From an uncultured Parabacteroides sp. (GTDB lineage: Bacteria; Bacteroidota; Bacteroidia; Bacteroidales; Tannerellaceae), in contig CAAGLQ010000033.1 in assembly GCA_900770835.1 (NCBI GenBank), forward strand, positions 1 to 43,134: DNA of 43,134 nt. The letters run 5' to 3'. The translations under genes and the position numbers were made by a program. Under the pieces are notes generated by a model that was not told the origin of the DNA, did no database searches, and saw nothing but the letters and a program-made list of their open reading frames with translations. Below, one piece after another: positions 7,887 to 17,916 of this stretch. Every line of letters starts with the position of its first letter. Position 1 is the stretch's first letter.

Positions 7887-7894
7887 CAAATGTA
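7887..7894 (-). promoter_or_regulatory. -7 box for the interrupted fimbrillin
   Basis: TACATTTG on the minus strand, 26 nt upstream of ATG 7860, matches TAnnTTTG. A CTTGCAAATTG stretch lies upstream but no perfectly spaced -33 TTTG is evident. Confidence 0.5.
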
Positions 7895-7992
7895 GGCAAT
7901 TTGCAAGATTTTGAATTGGGATGCATAAGTTAATTTGTCTGATTTGTTTATGTTTTATGTGGGTTGGTTACGAATCTTCGGCTATATATGCG

Positions 7993-8000
7993 TAACTTTG
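7993..8000 (+). promoter_or_regulatory. -7 box for sbcDC
   Basis: TAACTTTG lies 34 nt upstream of the sbcD ATG and fits TAnnTTTG. A TTGG at about 7964 is somewhat farther than the usual -33 spacing. Confidence 0.5.
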
Positions 8001-8034
8001 AAGTATAAGATTAAATCATTATAGGAGTTTTCGC

Positions 8035-9330
8035 ATGAAATTCATTCACACGGCGGATCTGCATATTGGTCAGATCATCTATCAAAACTACGACCGATCG
8101 GATGAGCATCGGCATTTCTTTGATCAACTGAAGGGATGGTGTGTGCAAGAACAACCGGATGCGCTGTTTGTATCCGGTGACGTGTTCGATGTGCAGCAGC
8201 CATCGGCTGCGACACGCAGGGCTTATAACGAATTTTTCGTTGAGCTGCATCTGGCTTGTCCTGCTATGCGGATTATCATTACGGCGGGCAATCATGATTC
8301 TCCCTCTCGGTTGGAGTCGGATAGTTCCTTGTGGCATTTAGCAAATACGACGGTGGTGGGTTTGGCACCAACTATGGATTTAGTAGATGCTGCAGATGGC
8401 TGGCAGGAACGGTTCATTGTTCGCTTAGAGTCTGGCTACGTGGTGGCTCTCCCGCACATGTTGGGACAACGCAAAGAGGTGCTGCAGCGGATCCTGGATT
8501 TCGTGCAGGCCGAAAATACACAAGGATTGCCAGTGGTTATGATGGCGCATTTGGCGGTGACGGGTGTGGATCCAACGGGTCACAATATCATCCTTGGAAA
8601 TTTGCAACTGTGTGGCGTCGATGAACTGGGCGTTGGCTATGATTATCTGGCCTTAGGGCATATCCACAAACCGCAGACTATCGGGCATCCGGATGACGTG
8701 GATCTCACTGAAGTTACCTATCCCTCCGGTGTGGTGCGCTACTCAGGGAGTGCGCTGCATGTCAGCTGCGACGAACGCTATCCGCATACGGTGAGTCTTG
8801 TCTCTATCAATGGGCATCAGGCGGATGTCACGATCAAGCAACTACGGATCGATGAACTGCGCCATTTCTATACCTTGCCGCTGGATGGGTCAGCCTACCT
8901 GGATGAAAAAAATGCGCTTGAAGGGATCGAGGTCTTCTGCAAGGAGAAAGGATCGGGGTACTTCCGAGTGCGAATGGATCGGAATGCTATCCTGAGCGCT
9001 AACTTCAACCAGATGGTATACGCGTTGATTGAACCCTACCAGGACGAGGTACGCTTCAATCCAAAGGTTGAATGGGCGGGTGCCGAAGAGCAAGCTGCCG
9101 AAGAGGTGGAGCGTCCGGTATTTGAGGTGGCGGACCTACAACAGATGACAGATCCATTGGAATTCATCAGCCGGACTGCCAATCAGTATCCGGATTTGGA
9201 TATGGAGATGGTACGCTCCGCTTTTTCAGAGGTGATGGAGGAGTTGGAGAATAGAGATAAAGCGGAGAAAGCGAAAACAGCCCGTGGCAAAAAAGCCTCG
9301 GGAGAAACAGTAGGGAGTGAAAATATCTAA
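8035..9330 (+). CDS. sbcD: SbcD (Mre11-type) nuclease subunit
   Basis: This 431-residue protein is the metallophosphoesterase subunit of the SbcCD complex, which cuts DNA hairpins and protein-blocked ends with 3'-5' exonuclease and endonuclease activity. The Mn-binding motifs are in order: HTADLHIGQ (about 5-13), SGDVFDV (about 47-53), GNHDSPSR (about 85-92) and LGHIHKP (about 207-213). The C-terminal capping domain and a charged tail (about 340-431) bind SbcC. The length is typical. sbcC starts 11 nt downstream, so they form an operon. Confidence 0.96.
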   Translation: MKFIHTADLHIGQIIYQNYDRSDEHRHFFDQLKGWCVQEQPDALFVSGDVFDVQQPSAATRRAYNEFFVELHLACPAMRIIITAGNHDSPSRLESDSSLWHLANTTVVGLAPTMDLVDAADGWQERFIVRLESGYVVALPHMLGQRKEVLQRILDFVQAENTQGLPVVMMAHLAVTGVDPTGHNIILGNLQLCGVDELGVGYDYLALGHIHKPQTIGHPDDVDLTEVTYPSGVVRYSGSALHVSCDERYPHTVSLVSINGHQADVTIKQLRIDELRHFYTLPLDGSAYLDEKNALEGIEVFCKEKGSGYFRVRMDRNAILSANFNQMVYALIEPYQDEVRFNPKVEWAGAEEQAAEEVERPVFEVADLQQMTDPLEFISRTANQYPDLDMEMVRSAFSEVMEELENRDKAEKAKTARGKKASGETVGSENI

Positions 9331-9341
9331 TCTGAGTTGGA

Positions 9342-12300
9342 ATGAGAATCAAAGAATTGCATATTCGGAATATCGCTTCGATCGAGAAAGCGGATATTGA
9401 CTTTGAGCGGGATTTGTGTGATCAACTGACAGGGAATCCTTCGTCTATCTTCCTGATCTCCGGTGATACCGGAGCGGGTAAGTCGGTGTTGCTGGATGCT
9501 ATAGCTATGGCATTATACAAGAATACGCCCCGTTTAAGTGGGGTGGCCAACAAGAAGAATAATAGCTTCAACGATATTTCTGGCAATACAATTAATGTCA
9601 ATTGCATCGAACAGTATACCCGCATTGGCATCTCCTATAAGGATGATTGTTATAGCGAGGTTGTGTTTGAGGGGAACGATGGCAAGGTCTATACGGCCAA
9701 ATTGACCTTGGGCATAGCCCAACCACGAAAGGGTGTGGAGGGTAAATACAAGCAGGTGTATTGGAACTTCCGTGAGGGTGAGTCGGGCTGGCAGAAGGTG
9801 TCAAGTAGCGATAATCAGATCGAGAAACTGATTGGGTTGAGCTTCGAGCAGTTTGGACGCATGGCCATGTTGGCACAAGGCCAATTTGCCTCGTTCTTAG
9901 TTGGGGATAAGACGGAACGTGAGTCTATCCTGGAGCAATTAACCAATACTGCGCACTTCAGCAAATATGGCGAGGCGATCTATACCATATTCAAACGGAA
10001 AGAGTCTGATAAGACAAAGGCCTTGGACGCTGTCAAAATCCAAAGAGATCATACGTTGCTGCCAGAGGTCGTTGTCGAGAAAGAGAGTCGTCTTAAGACG
10101 GTGAATAACGTATCGGATGAGCTATCCAAGAAAATTCAGGCGATTGATAAGCAGGTGACCCTGTTGGAGCAAATTGCTAAAGCAATCAAGGAGAAAGCCG
10201 AGGCTGCTGCTGGTATTGAGCGCTGGAAAGCGGAACAACAGAGTGACGCATACCAGAATGCTACACGGCTGATCGCAGAGTGGCAAGGCACAGAGACGGA
10301 ACGCTCCAATTATGCGATGATGATCAATGAAAAGGAACTATTAGCTTATGATCAACAACAGTTGGGTGGTCAAAAGGGGAAACTGGCACAGTTGTTAGGT
10401 GACTTGGCCATCCGTAAGGCTCAACTGGCCGCTGAAGAGGAGTCATTAGTCAGGCATAAAGCGGAACTGGAGAGCCAAGCGGATCGGGATATCCTTTACA
10501 GCGGACATGCTGTAGTGCTGGATAGTATACGTACGTTTGTGTCACGTGTCAACGGCTTGGCGAATAACAAACAGCTTCTGCTGGGTGAGCAGGGTAAAAC
10601 GGCTGGATTGGTGGAGAAGTTGAACACCGCTGCGGCTCAGCTGGAAGAGGCAGAGAAAAAGGTTACCTCCAAACAGGGCGAGGTAGATCAGGTGAACGCT
10701 GCTCGGGCAGAGATCGGCCCGGATAAGGTGAACGCTCGCTTGAACGAAATCGGTAACGTGCGAACGTTTTTCACCAATTTGCAGAACCATATCAGCAACC
10801 TGGAGGATAACGAGCTGCAAGCGAAGGAGGCTGAGCGTTCAATACAGGCAGATAAAGCTAAATTGGCCAAATTGACCGAGCAAGAGGCAAAGGCCGCTGC
10901 TGTTCTTGAGGAGGCCAACAAGAAGGCGATTGAAACGAATAACCGTCTGACCACGATGAATGCCAGCCTGGAAGAGACTCTGATGGCATTGCGACAGCGT
11001 TTAGTAGCCAAACAGGTGGAGTATTGTCCGCTGTGTGGTCAGAAACTGGAGCATATCCATGTTGAGGAGGAGTTTCGCAATTGGATCTCTCCGCTGAAGA
11101 ATGAGCAGCAGGCGGCAGAGAAGGAACGATCCCAAGCTGAATCAGATTGGAGGGCAGCCAAAAAGCAGTTGGACCAATCGGCTGGCGGTTTGGAAATCCA
11201 AAAACGGGCGTTAGCAACGATGGTTGAGAAGATTCAGACGTTAGAGCGACAAATCAAGGGTGCTATGGGTAAGTATGGGCTGGTTTTGGAGGGGGACTTC
11301 TCCCCTGCCCTCGCAAAAGCGTGCGTGACGCATGAGTTGGATGCGATCGCTATCGAGGAAGCTCAACTGAAGCAGAGACAGAAACTGGCAAGCGATTTGC
11401 AAACGCAATCAGCAAAGTTGTCTGATGAACTGAAACCGTTGCGGCAAGAGAAAGATAGGCTCACCAAAGTCAAGGTTGAAGCAGAAGGTGATGTCAATAC
11501 CAATAAACGGTTGATCGAACATACCACCGCCACCATCCAGCAGGAGCAGGCCAATCTGGACAAAGAGGTCTCTTTGCTGAATCAGCAGATTGGACGATGG
11601 TATCCGAATTGGAAAGAGGAGATCGCAGCGACTCGGGAATCCTTAGCTGCCGATGCCAAAAGGTATTTGTCCTTGAAACAGGCTTGTGCGGATCAAGAGA
11701 AGCGGGTTGATGCGGGTAAGCAACTCATGGATCGTTTAGTTGGACAACAAGAGTTCGTGTCGAAGTATTATCCGGAGGTGGTAGGTGTCGAGGTTGCCCA
11801 ACGAATCAACGATCAACAGGTTCTTGTTGAATGGCAGAAACTGTACAGTGACGCTACTGGGCTGAGTCAATCTATCGCTACGCATGAGCGTACGATCCGT
11901 GACTGTGTAGAGAGTATTCAGACTTATCTGGATAACAACGGGAAACAGCTGGAGGATCTGGTGGCACTGATTAGCCGAAAGGATGAGTTGCCCGTAGCGC
12001 AGCGAAAAGTGCAGGAGGTGAATGAGAACCTGAAATCCAGGAAGGACGCACTGGCTGCCGCCTCCCGGGGGATTCATGAGGGATTGGAGAAAATGGGGGT
12101 GACGACATGCGAAGAATTACCCATGAAAGAGGATCTTCTAAAGACTAAACAGGCTTTGAATGAGGAGAATCTGAAATTAGCAGAAGAGAGGGGTAGTATC
12201 ATCAAGGATCTGGAGAACAATAGCAAAAATGTAGCGGAATTGAAAGAGGCTGAGAAAAAGCTGGAAGAGGCTACAGAAGTCTTTCAAAAGTGGGAATTAC

Positions 12301-12803
12301 TGAATCACTATTTCGGAGGGACACGGTTTCGAACATTGGTACAGACCTACATTTTGCGTCCATTGCTCAACAATGCGAATATTTATCTGGAGCGTATCAC
12401 GGATCGCTATAAGTTGACGTGCAGCGAGGAGAATGACCAGCTGTCTATTTTGGTGCATGATCGGTACAACAAAGGGCAGGTGCGCAGCGCGACAATCTTG
12501 TCAGGCGGTGAACGATTCATGATCTCACTGGCCTTGTCATTGGCTTTGTCATCACTGAACCATCCGGATATGAATGTCAACATTCTATTCATTGACGAGG
12601 GCTTCGGTACATTGGATGAGCGGAACTTGGATTCGGTGATGTCCACACTGGAGAGGTTGCAGGAGATTGCGGGCGAGAGCAACCGACGGGTGGGTATTAT
12701 CTCTCACCGGGAGGAACTGGTCGAACGAATTCCTGTCAAGATCGAGGTCAAGCGCAAGGGCGAAGGCCGTAGCGTGGTGGAGGTAACGCAGGCTCGTGGG
12801 TGA
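9342..12803 (+). CDS. sbcC: SbcC (Rad50-type) SMC-like ATPase
   Basis: This 1,153-residue ATPase is the coiled-coil partner of SbcD. The Walker A motif GDTGAGKS (about 41-48) and Q-loop segment LAQGQFASF are N-terminal. Long coiled coils flank a zinc hook, CPLCGQ (about 560-565). The ABC signature LSGGERFMISLALS (about 1052) and Walker B ILFIDEGFGTLDE (about 1080) are C-terminal. All catalytic elements are intact. The pair processes palindromes and hairpin-containing replication intermediates, which is notable beside the hairpin-bearing tandem repeats in this window, though no link is shown. Confidence 0.96.
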   Translation: MRIKELHIRNIASIEKADIDFERDLCDQLTGNPSSIFLISGDTGAGKSVLLDAIAMALYKNTPRLSGVANKKNNSFNDISGNTINVNCIEQYTRIGISYKDDCYSEVVFEGNDGKVYTAKLTLGIAQPRKGVEGKYKQVYWNFREGESGWQKVSSSDNQIEKLIGLSFEQFGRMAMLAQGQFASFLVGDKTERESILEQLTNTAHFSKYGEAIYTIFKRKESDKTKALDAVKIQRDHTLLPEVVVEKESRLKTVNNVSDELSKKIQAIDKQVTLLEQIAKAIKEKAEAAAGIERWKAEQQSDAYQNATRLIAEWQGTETERSNYAMMINEKELLAYDQQQLGGQKGKLAQLLGDLAIRKAQLAAEEESLVRHKAELESQADRDILYSGHAVVLDSIRTFVSRVNGLANNKQLLLGEQGKTAGLVEKLNTAAAQLEEAEKKVTSKQGEVDQVNAARAEIGPDKVNARLNEIGNVRTFFTNLQNHISNLEDNELQAKEAERSIQADKAKLAKLTEQEAKAAAVLEEANKKAIETNNRLTTMNASLEETLMALRQRLVAKQVEYCPLCGQKLEHIHVEEEFRNWISPLKNEQQAAEKERSQAESDWRAAKKQLDQSAGGLEIQKRALATMVEKIQTLERQIKGAMGKYGLVLEGDFSPALAKACVTHELDAIAIEEAQLKQRQKLASDLQTQSAKLSDELKPLRQEKDRLTKVKVEAEGDVNTNKRLIEHTTATIQQEQANLDKEVSLLNQQIGRWYPNWKEEIAATRESLAADAKRYLSLKQACADQEKRVDAGKQLMDRLVGQQEFVSKYYPEVVGVEVAQRINDQQVLVEWQKLYSDATGLSQSIATHERTIRDCVESIQTYLDNNGKQLEDLVALISRKDELPVAQRKVQEVNENLKSRKDALAAASRGIHEGLEKMGVTTCEELPMKEDLLKTKQALNEENLKLAEERGSIIKDLENNSKNVAELKEAEKKLEEATEVFQKWELLNHYFGGTRFRTLVQTYILRPLLNNANIYLERITDRYKLTCSEENDQLSILVHDRYNKGQVRSATILSGGERFMISLALSLALSSLNHPDMNVNILFIDEGFGTLDERNLDSVMSTLERLQEIAGESNRRVGIISHREELVERIPVKIEVKRKGEGRSVVEVTQARG

Positions 12804-12832
12804 TAGGTTTGCTTTTCAATAAACAGTAGGGG

Positions 12833-12858
12833 AAGAGGGGCTTTTGCCCCTCTTTTTT
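12833..12858 (+). terminator. Rho-independent terminator of sbcDC
   Basis: AAGAGGGGC (12833-12841), loop TTTT and GCCCCTCTT (12846-12854) form a strong stem running into a T-run. It begins 30 nt after the sbcC stop. Confidence 0.92.
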
Positions 12859-12890
12859 ATAGCTATAGGCTTGACTACGACAACGAGAAA

Positions 12891-12925
12891 TGTATGAAAC
12901 TGGGCCTGTGACGTCATTTCATACA
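12891..12925. promoter_or_regulatory. 9-bp inverted repeat upstream of the TPR gene
   Basis: TGTATGAAA (12891-12899) and TTTCATACA (12917-12925) are perfect inverted arms around a 17-nt spacer that itself contains the palindrome TGACGTCA (12909-12916). It lies ~95 nt before the TPR ATG, so it may be an operator; no protein can be assigned. Confidence 0.4.
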
Positions 12926-13020
12926 GTACAGGGATCACTTCACACAAAGCGATCGGAAATGTTTGACCCGCTGGTAACCGGTGGCTTTCTTTACATACAA
13001 ATTAAAACTATGTAGAAGTT

Positions 13021-14643
13021 ATGATACGAAATTCAGTTAGACTATGTGTGTGTCTGTTGGCGCTGCTCTCTGCTTTTTGTGTATCTGCGCAGGAGGTAAA
13101 ACGTCCAGATAGCGAGAACTACCAACTAGGTGAGAAAGCAATGAATGAGGATAGTTTGTTGTTGGCAGCGGAGTATTTCTTGAAAGAGGTTGATGAACAT
13201 CCCGATAACGGGTATGCCTATGCCCACTTAGCGGCTGTCTATTGTAGAGCGAATCAGTATGGTACAGCCTTATCGGTTGTCAAATTGGCGTTGCAGCATA
13301 TTCCTTCGGAAGACAAGCAATATAGAGCGTATGCCTATCTTGCAAGGGCACATGCCTATCTACAACTGGCTGATACCACTTTGGCGTTGAGTGACTTCGA
13401 ACAGGCCATACAGAATGTTCCTGAGGAGTCTCAACTGTATGAGAAACGAGCACAGCTCTACTATGAGCAGGGCAACTATACGCTGTCGGACGCAGATTAC
13501 CAGCGAATGATTGACTTGGATGAGAGTGATGAGATGGGCTATATGGGGCTGGGCCGTAATGCCCAGGTACAAGGACACTATGAAGAGGCGATTCGACGCT
13601 ATAGCTATGTCAATAAGCTCTATCCCAACTATGATCAGCCCTATGCTTTTCGCTCTGATTGCTACATCGCCTTGAAACAATATGACAAGGCTTTGGATGA
13701 TGTGATCTCTGCCTTGGATCTTGATCATGGTGACAAGGCCTTCACGAACCTGTTGGAGCTGGCGGATTCTGCGTTCACATTGACAGTAAACAAACTAAAG
13801 GTGCAGAAACTGAAAAATCCCGAGGCCCACTACTTGGCTTACGACCTGGGGGTTATCTATGAGCGGGCCAAACACTATCGAGAGGCGATACCTTATTATG
13901 AAGAGAGTTTTGCTTTGGATTACGATGCGGCTGATGCCTTCCGGTTAGCTGTCTGCTATGAAAGGATTGGGCTATACGAAAAGGGGTTACAGTATTGTGA
14001 GCAGGCAATCTCGTTGGATGATCAGGAGGATCGATATTTCTACCTGAAAGCTGTCCTACTCGATAATGAGGGAAGATCAGAGGAGGCAATCTTGGTTATG
14101 AATGAGTATATCGCCCGGGTGCCAGATCATGCGGACGCATTCTATACTCGAGGTTGGATTGAAGAGCAGACCGGCCAGTCGCAAGCGGCGATCGACGATT
14201 TTACAACATGTATCACATTGGATCCAAGTAATGCGTATGTCTATCTCAACCGAGGTGTGATCTGTATGCGTATGGGAGAGCGGGCACGAGCGGAGGAGGA
14301 CTTCCGAAAGGTGATTGAACTTGAGACAGAACCGGAAAATGCGGAATGCGCTTTTTATGCTTATCACTATCTCGGTGATAAAGCAACGGCTATAGCCTGG
14401 CTCAACAAGGCGCTCGAAAAGGGTGATGAGGGGGTTTATTATGATGCGGCCTGTCTCTACGCCGAGATGGGTGAGCCGAAAAAGGCTCTCAACTATTTAC
14501 GGGAATCACTCCTGCGGGGCTATCGTCGCTTCGCACATATCCGTCGCGATCGGATGCTCGACAGCCTCCGGAAGCTGCCGGCCTACAAGGAGCTGCTGAA
14601 AGAATATGAGGAAAAGCAGAAAGTAGAGAATAACATGAACTGA
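13021..14643 (+). CDS. Exported tetratricopeptide-repeat protein
   Basis: This 540-residue protein starts with a signal peptide (hydrophobic CVCLLALLSAFCVSA, cleavage near SAQ at about 24). The rest is a run of TPR units of ~34 residues, with helix pairs such as AYAHLAAVYCRANQYGTALS, YLARAHAYLQLADTTLALSD, YFYLKAVLLDNEGRSEEAIL and AYVYLNRGVICMRMGERARA. TPRs are protein-interaction scaffolds; the C-terminus carries the TPR-end type YDAACLYAEMGEPKKALNYL. It probably works in the periplasm. The gene stands alone between two terminators, so there is no operon clue to a partner. Confidence 0.88.
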   Translation: MIRNSVRLCVCLLALLSAFCVSAQEVKRPDSENYQLGEKAMNEDSLLLAAEYFLKEVDEHPDNGYAYAHLAAVYCRANQYGTALSVVKLALQHIPSEDKQYRAYAYLARAHAYLQLADTTLALSDFEQAIQNVPEESQLYEKRAQLYYEQGNYTLSDADYQRMIDLDESDEMGYMGLGRNAQVQGHYEEAIRRYSYVNKLYPNYDQPYAFRSDCYIALKQYDKALDDVISALDLDHGDKAFTNLLELADSAFTLTVNKLKVQKLKNPEAHYLAYDLGVIYERAKHYREAIPYYEESFALDYDAADAFRLAVCYERIGLYEKGLQYCEQAISLDDQEDRYFYLKAVLLDNEGRSEEAILVMNEYIARVPDHADAFYTRGWIEEQTGQSQAAIDDFTTCITLDPSNAYVYLNRGVICMRMGERARAEEDFRKVIELETEPENAECAFYAYHYLGDKATAIAWLNKALEKGDEGVYYDAACLYAEMGEPKKALNYLRESLLRGYRRFAHIRRDRMLDSLRKLPAYKELLKEYEEKQKVENNMN

Positions 14644-14685
14644 TTATTTGGCCTGTGTTCTAAGAGTGGATGGAGGCGCAATTAA

Positions 14686-14711
14686 AGAGGGGATGTTGCA
14701 GCATCCCCTCT
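14686..14711. terminator. Bidirectional terminator between convergent genes
   Basis: AGAGGGGATG (14686-14695) and CATCCCCTCT (14702-14711) pair perfectly around a 6-nt loop. It lies between the TPR gene (+) and the C10 protease gene (-), with TTTA-type tracts on both sides. Confidence 0.85.
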
Positions 14712-14717
14712 CCCATT

Positions 14718-16397
14718 TTAGAGAATCACTTTATACGGCTTATCGCCGATCGTCAACACATAAGTTCCTTTGGGTAGGTCAATCTGGTTGCGTCCCTCCG
14801 GTAGCTTACCGCTGCGGATGCATTGTCCTTGCAGGTTGTATAAACGGTAGGGGAACGGATGCTCCACTTCCACAAGAATACCAGCCGGTGTACAGATGAC
14901 CTTGATTTCGTCAGGGGTTATAAACTCAGTGTTAGTTCCACTAATGGGGGCGTTCACGATACCCTCGACAACGATACCCCAGGGCTGGTCCTGACCCTGT
15001 GTTAGGGGTGTCCACTTTCCTCCGGTTTCCCTGAATACAGGCCTAATGGAGCAGCCGGGCTGTATAGGTTGCGAGAGCTCAACGATTGTAGAGCAGTTGA
15101 TGATGGATATCCATGGATCAAAGTGATCCAAGTCATAGCTGTCAGTGATCACTGTTTGAACCTCCCCGTTAGGAGTTAGTTGGGCTAACGCAATCTCACC
15201 CGTGAATGGGTAGCTTCCGGCATTAAATAGCGAAAGCTCGATCTGGTAGCTTAACGCCGTGTTTGAGTAGATGGACCACTCCACATAGCAGAGTTCAGTG
15301 ACGGGGTGGTCGGTCTCTTCGGCGGGCTTGATCCCGATGATCATGGCTTGGTCCCGGTCGTAGTTTAGTCCGATGGACTCGAGCGCATGTAACCGGAAAA
15401 AGCCATTGTTTTGACCGTCCCATCCCCAATTGACATGGTAGAAATCATCGCCTTGATACCCGTCGATCACAAAGGCGTGACCGTATTGGACCTCATTCAA
15501 TAGGGCTTGACCGCTATACAGCACTGGACGATCGGCATCAATCTCCGCATGGATCAACTGATCCCATTGCTGGGTCGTGTATGCCTGCTCTAACAACAGG
15601 CGGGCTTGTTGGCTGTAACCGAAATTATCTCGGAGCGCGACCAGCACACTATCCAACCGACCGGAGGTCTCACGGGTGCTGTAGTTTAGGTGGCTGTTCG
15701 CACCGATCTGCCATAACAGGGCAGCTACCTGCTCCTGCGAGTTCGCAAAAAACGGGGTGGTGTTCGGCATGTACTTCCACAATAGGGGAGCGTAATTGAC
15801 TGGCTGTCCGAAATAGCTGCTGACTCCATTCAGGGCTTGCTCCGGGTATTTGTGATACTTCATGATGATGCCGGCGGCGGTGGCCAGACAACCGGTCAGG
15901 CAGTTCATCCCATTCTGTGTGGGTGCGTACAGGTTGTAGGGCAGGTCTTGGCCCCAGTCTGCCGTGCGTAACACGACCTCCTGATCTGTTGTGGATTTAG
16001 TCATAGGCCACTCCGCAGTACGGAGTGGATTCCTTCGACCCTCGGCGATCTCTTCTTGGAGTTGGTGCAGGTGGGCTGCTAAGTTGAGGGGCAGGCTGTC
16101 TGCTTGGAACTGGCCTTCGTTCGTCCAGCCTAACACGGGCGCTGCGTTGTCATCCCCGGCGATCAGGATATAGCCTTGATTGACACCGATATTGAATGCA
16201 TAGTAATCGGATTCCGCTGAGCGTAACGTGCTCTGTGCCGTGTAGGCTAACGTGAGCTGGGGTACTGACCGCAGGGTGTGCTGCTGACTGAGGTGGTTGG
16301 CTGCGATGCGAGCGGCTTGGTTGGGATCGATACCCTCTGCCCAGAGGGGGAAGATGGCCAGCATGGTGGCCATCCCCTGTATGAAAAGTTGTCTCAT
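14718..16397 (-). CDS. C10 (streptopain-like) cysteine protease with propeptide and sorting tail
   Basis: This 559-residue protein has a signal peptide (about 1-20), then a Spi-like inhibitory propeptide (about 21-130; YYAFNIGVNQGYILIAGDDN), then the C10 protease domain. The catalytic Cys is Cys170 in TGCLATAAGIIMKYHKYP; the His is His307 in YGHAFVIDGY, followed by HVNWGWDG. The last ~75 residues (YRLYNLQGQC...GTYVLTIGDKPYKVIL) look like a type IX secretion sorting domain. The predicted role is a surface or secreted endopeptidase released after propeptide cleavage. It is the last gene of an operon with the LRR lipoprotein (13-nt gap) and two small paralogues, and is related to the 1,431-residue protease at 33363. 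Confidence 0.93.
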   Translation of the reverse strand: MRQLFIQGMATMLAIFPLWAEGIDPNQAARIAANHLSQQHTLRSVPQLTLAYTAQSTLRSAESDYYAFNIGVNQGYILIAGDDNAAPVLGWTNEGQFQADSLPLNLAAHLHQLQEEIAEGRRNPLRTAEWPMTKSTTDQEVVLRTADWGQDLPYNLYAPTQNGMNCLTGCLATAAGIIMKYHKYPEQALNGVSSYFGQPVNYAPLLWKYMPNTTPFFANSQEQVAALLWQIGANSHLNYSTRETSGRLDSVLVALRDNFGYSQQARLLLEQAYTTQQWDQLIHAEIDADRPVLYSGQALLNEVQYGHAFVIDGYQGDDFYHVNWGWDGQNNGFFRLHALESIGLNYDRDQAMIIGIKPAEETDHPVTELCYVEWSIYSNTALSYQIELSLFNAGSYPFTGEIALAQLTPNGEVQTVITDSYDLDHFDPWISIINCSTIVELSQPIQPGCSIRPVFRETGGKWTPLTQGQDQPWGIVVEGIVNAPISGTNTEFITPDEIKVICTPAGILVEVEHPFPYRLYNLQGQCIRSGKLPEGRNQIDLPKGTYVLTIGDKPYKVIL

Positions 16398-16410
16398 TGT
16401 TGTTGTCTAT

Positions 16411-17865
16411 TTATTTGTTTGCGTATAGGAAGTGATACATCCTGGGTTGTACGGGCTTGGCCGCACGTAAAGCGGACTTGGTCGGCGCACTCTCCGTGAC
16501 TACAAAGTCGGTCACATCATCCACGACCTTCATCGTGGGCCAGATATCAAAATTGGCTCGTTTCACGAACTCCTCCAGATAGCCCTGCGGGACGTGGTAG
16601 GTGATACGTTTGTTCATCTGCGGTGTGGCCAGGTTGTCCAGGTATCCATATCTATCTGTCAAGTCATAATAGATCGAGGGGTTGGTCTCGTGGATATAGA
16701 TATCCATCAACTGTGGGTAACAACCGAGCGAGTAGGTGAACATGGTCGCACCGACAGGGAGATCAAACCGGGTACGGTTCGGATTCTTCGCACACTTGAG
16801 AAGGCCGTTGCATTCCACCTCCCAAAGGGAGCCCTCTTCATCGACCTTGTACTTGGTGGTTTTGCTGCCCAAGTCGAATGTTTGGATGCGCGGGCAGAAG
16901 GCGAAGTCATCGAAGTGGCGGGCAGTTGTGATCTCACGGGCGTACTCCTCTAACTGGTCGGGGTAATGGACGGTCTCTAACCGACCGCACATATCAAAGA
17001 TACACGAGTTGATGCCCTGATTCCAATAGGGAAGATAAATCTCCCTCAGGTTGCAACAGCAGTAGAAGAGGTAGCGGACAATGTTCATTGGCTTGACATA
17101 TTGATCGGTGACCTTGTAATCGAGGAAGAAGTAGGCATCCTCAGGGTCGTTCACTGACTTATAGACGACATTACGCAGATTGAGGTACGAGAGTTTGTAC
17201 TGCGACTTGATCTTGGCAAAGAACTCATCGTCATTGGGTAGTATGATAAAGTTATTGTTAGGGTCAAGGATATCCATACCTACCTCCTCTCCCCAGGCTT
17301 CGAATGTCTCCGGGGCACCAAGCAGTTTACGGAGGTAGATCTGATCAACGGTGTTCAACAGGCCGTAGAGGGTTAGACCGGTTATCTCCTTCTCCATGGC
17401 AGGATCGATGTATCGCTCCAACGTACCGGGCTGCTCCACGAAGATGTGTGGGTGGGTCGGAGTACTGGCGGAGAGATCGGGACGGAAGGCGATGTAGAAA
17501 TCCTTGTACACGGTACCCTCGGATAGGTAACAGTAGGCTCTAACGCTCTTGTTATAGGCTTTGTTCTCAAAGACTGGGTAGTGGATGGTTAGGCTGTCGT
17601 TAGACATCGTATATGAGCCATCCGATAGGGGAAAATGCAGACCGGTTGGGACAACCTCCCTACCCTTACTGTCCACAATCTTATAGGGGATGTGTAGGGT
17701 CTGGCCAAGGTGGGTAAATACGAGGGTATCCTGGGCTTGGATGGTCCAGTCCTGTAAAAGGGATACACGGTTGCCTCCCTTATCCTCGGATTCGCAACTC
17801 TGAAAACAATACATTAACAGAAAAAGAACTGTAAATATGGCTGTAGCGCTTACTTTACTTTTCAT
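16411..17865 (-). CDS. BspA-like leucine-rich-repeat lipoprotein
   Basis: This 484-residue protein carries a lipobox (YCFQSC, lipidated Cys about 24). An N-terminal beta-sandwich-like region (about 30-130) precedes LRR_5/BspA-type repeats, with units such as LYGLLNTVDQIYLRKLL, NLREIYLPYWNQGINSCIF and PQLMDIYIHETNPSIYYDL. It is predicted to sit on the outer membrane surface, where such repeats mediate adhesion. It follows the small paralogue gene (51-nt gap) and precedes the C10 protease (13-nt gap). The C-terminus (RAAKPVQPRMYHFLYANK) is not a sorting domain, consistent with lipid anchoring. Confidence 0.8.
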   Translation of the reverse strand: MKSKVSATAIFTVLFLLMYCFQSCESEDKGGNRVSLLQDWTIQAQDTLVFTHLGQTLHIPYKIVDSKGREVVPTGLHFPLSDGSYTMSNDSLTIHYPVFENKAYNKSVRAYCYLSEGTVYKDFYIAFRPDLSASTPTHPHIFVEQPGTLERYIDPAMEKEITGLTLYGLLNTVDQIYLRKLLGAPETFEAWGEEVGMDILDPNNNFIILPNDDEFFAKIKSQYKLSYLNLRNVVYKSVNDPEDAYFFLDYKVTDQYVKPMNIVRYLFYCCCNLREIYLPYWNQGINSCIFDMCGRLETVHYPDQLEEYAREITTARHFDDFAFCPRIQTFDLGSKTTKYKVDEEGSLWEVECNGLLKCAKNPNRTRFDLPVGATMFTYSLGCYPQLMDIYIHETNPSIYYDLTDRYGYLDNLATPQMNKRITYHVPQGYLEEFVKRANFDIWPTMKVVDDVTDFVVTESAPTKSALRAAKPVQPRMYHFLYANK

Positions 17866-17916
17866 GACTACTGGTATTTGAAGTGATTATCTAAATGATT
17901 TACTGACTAAATGGAT

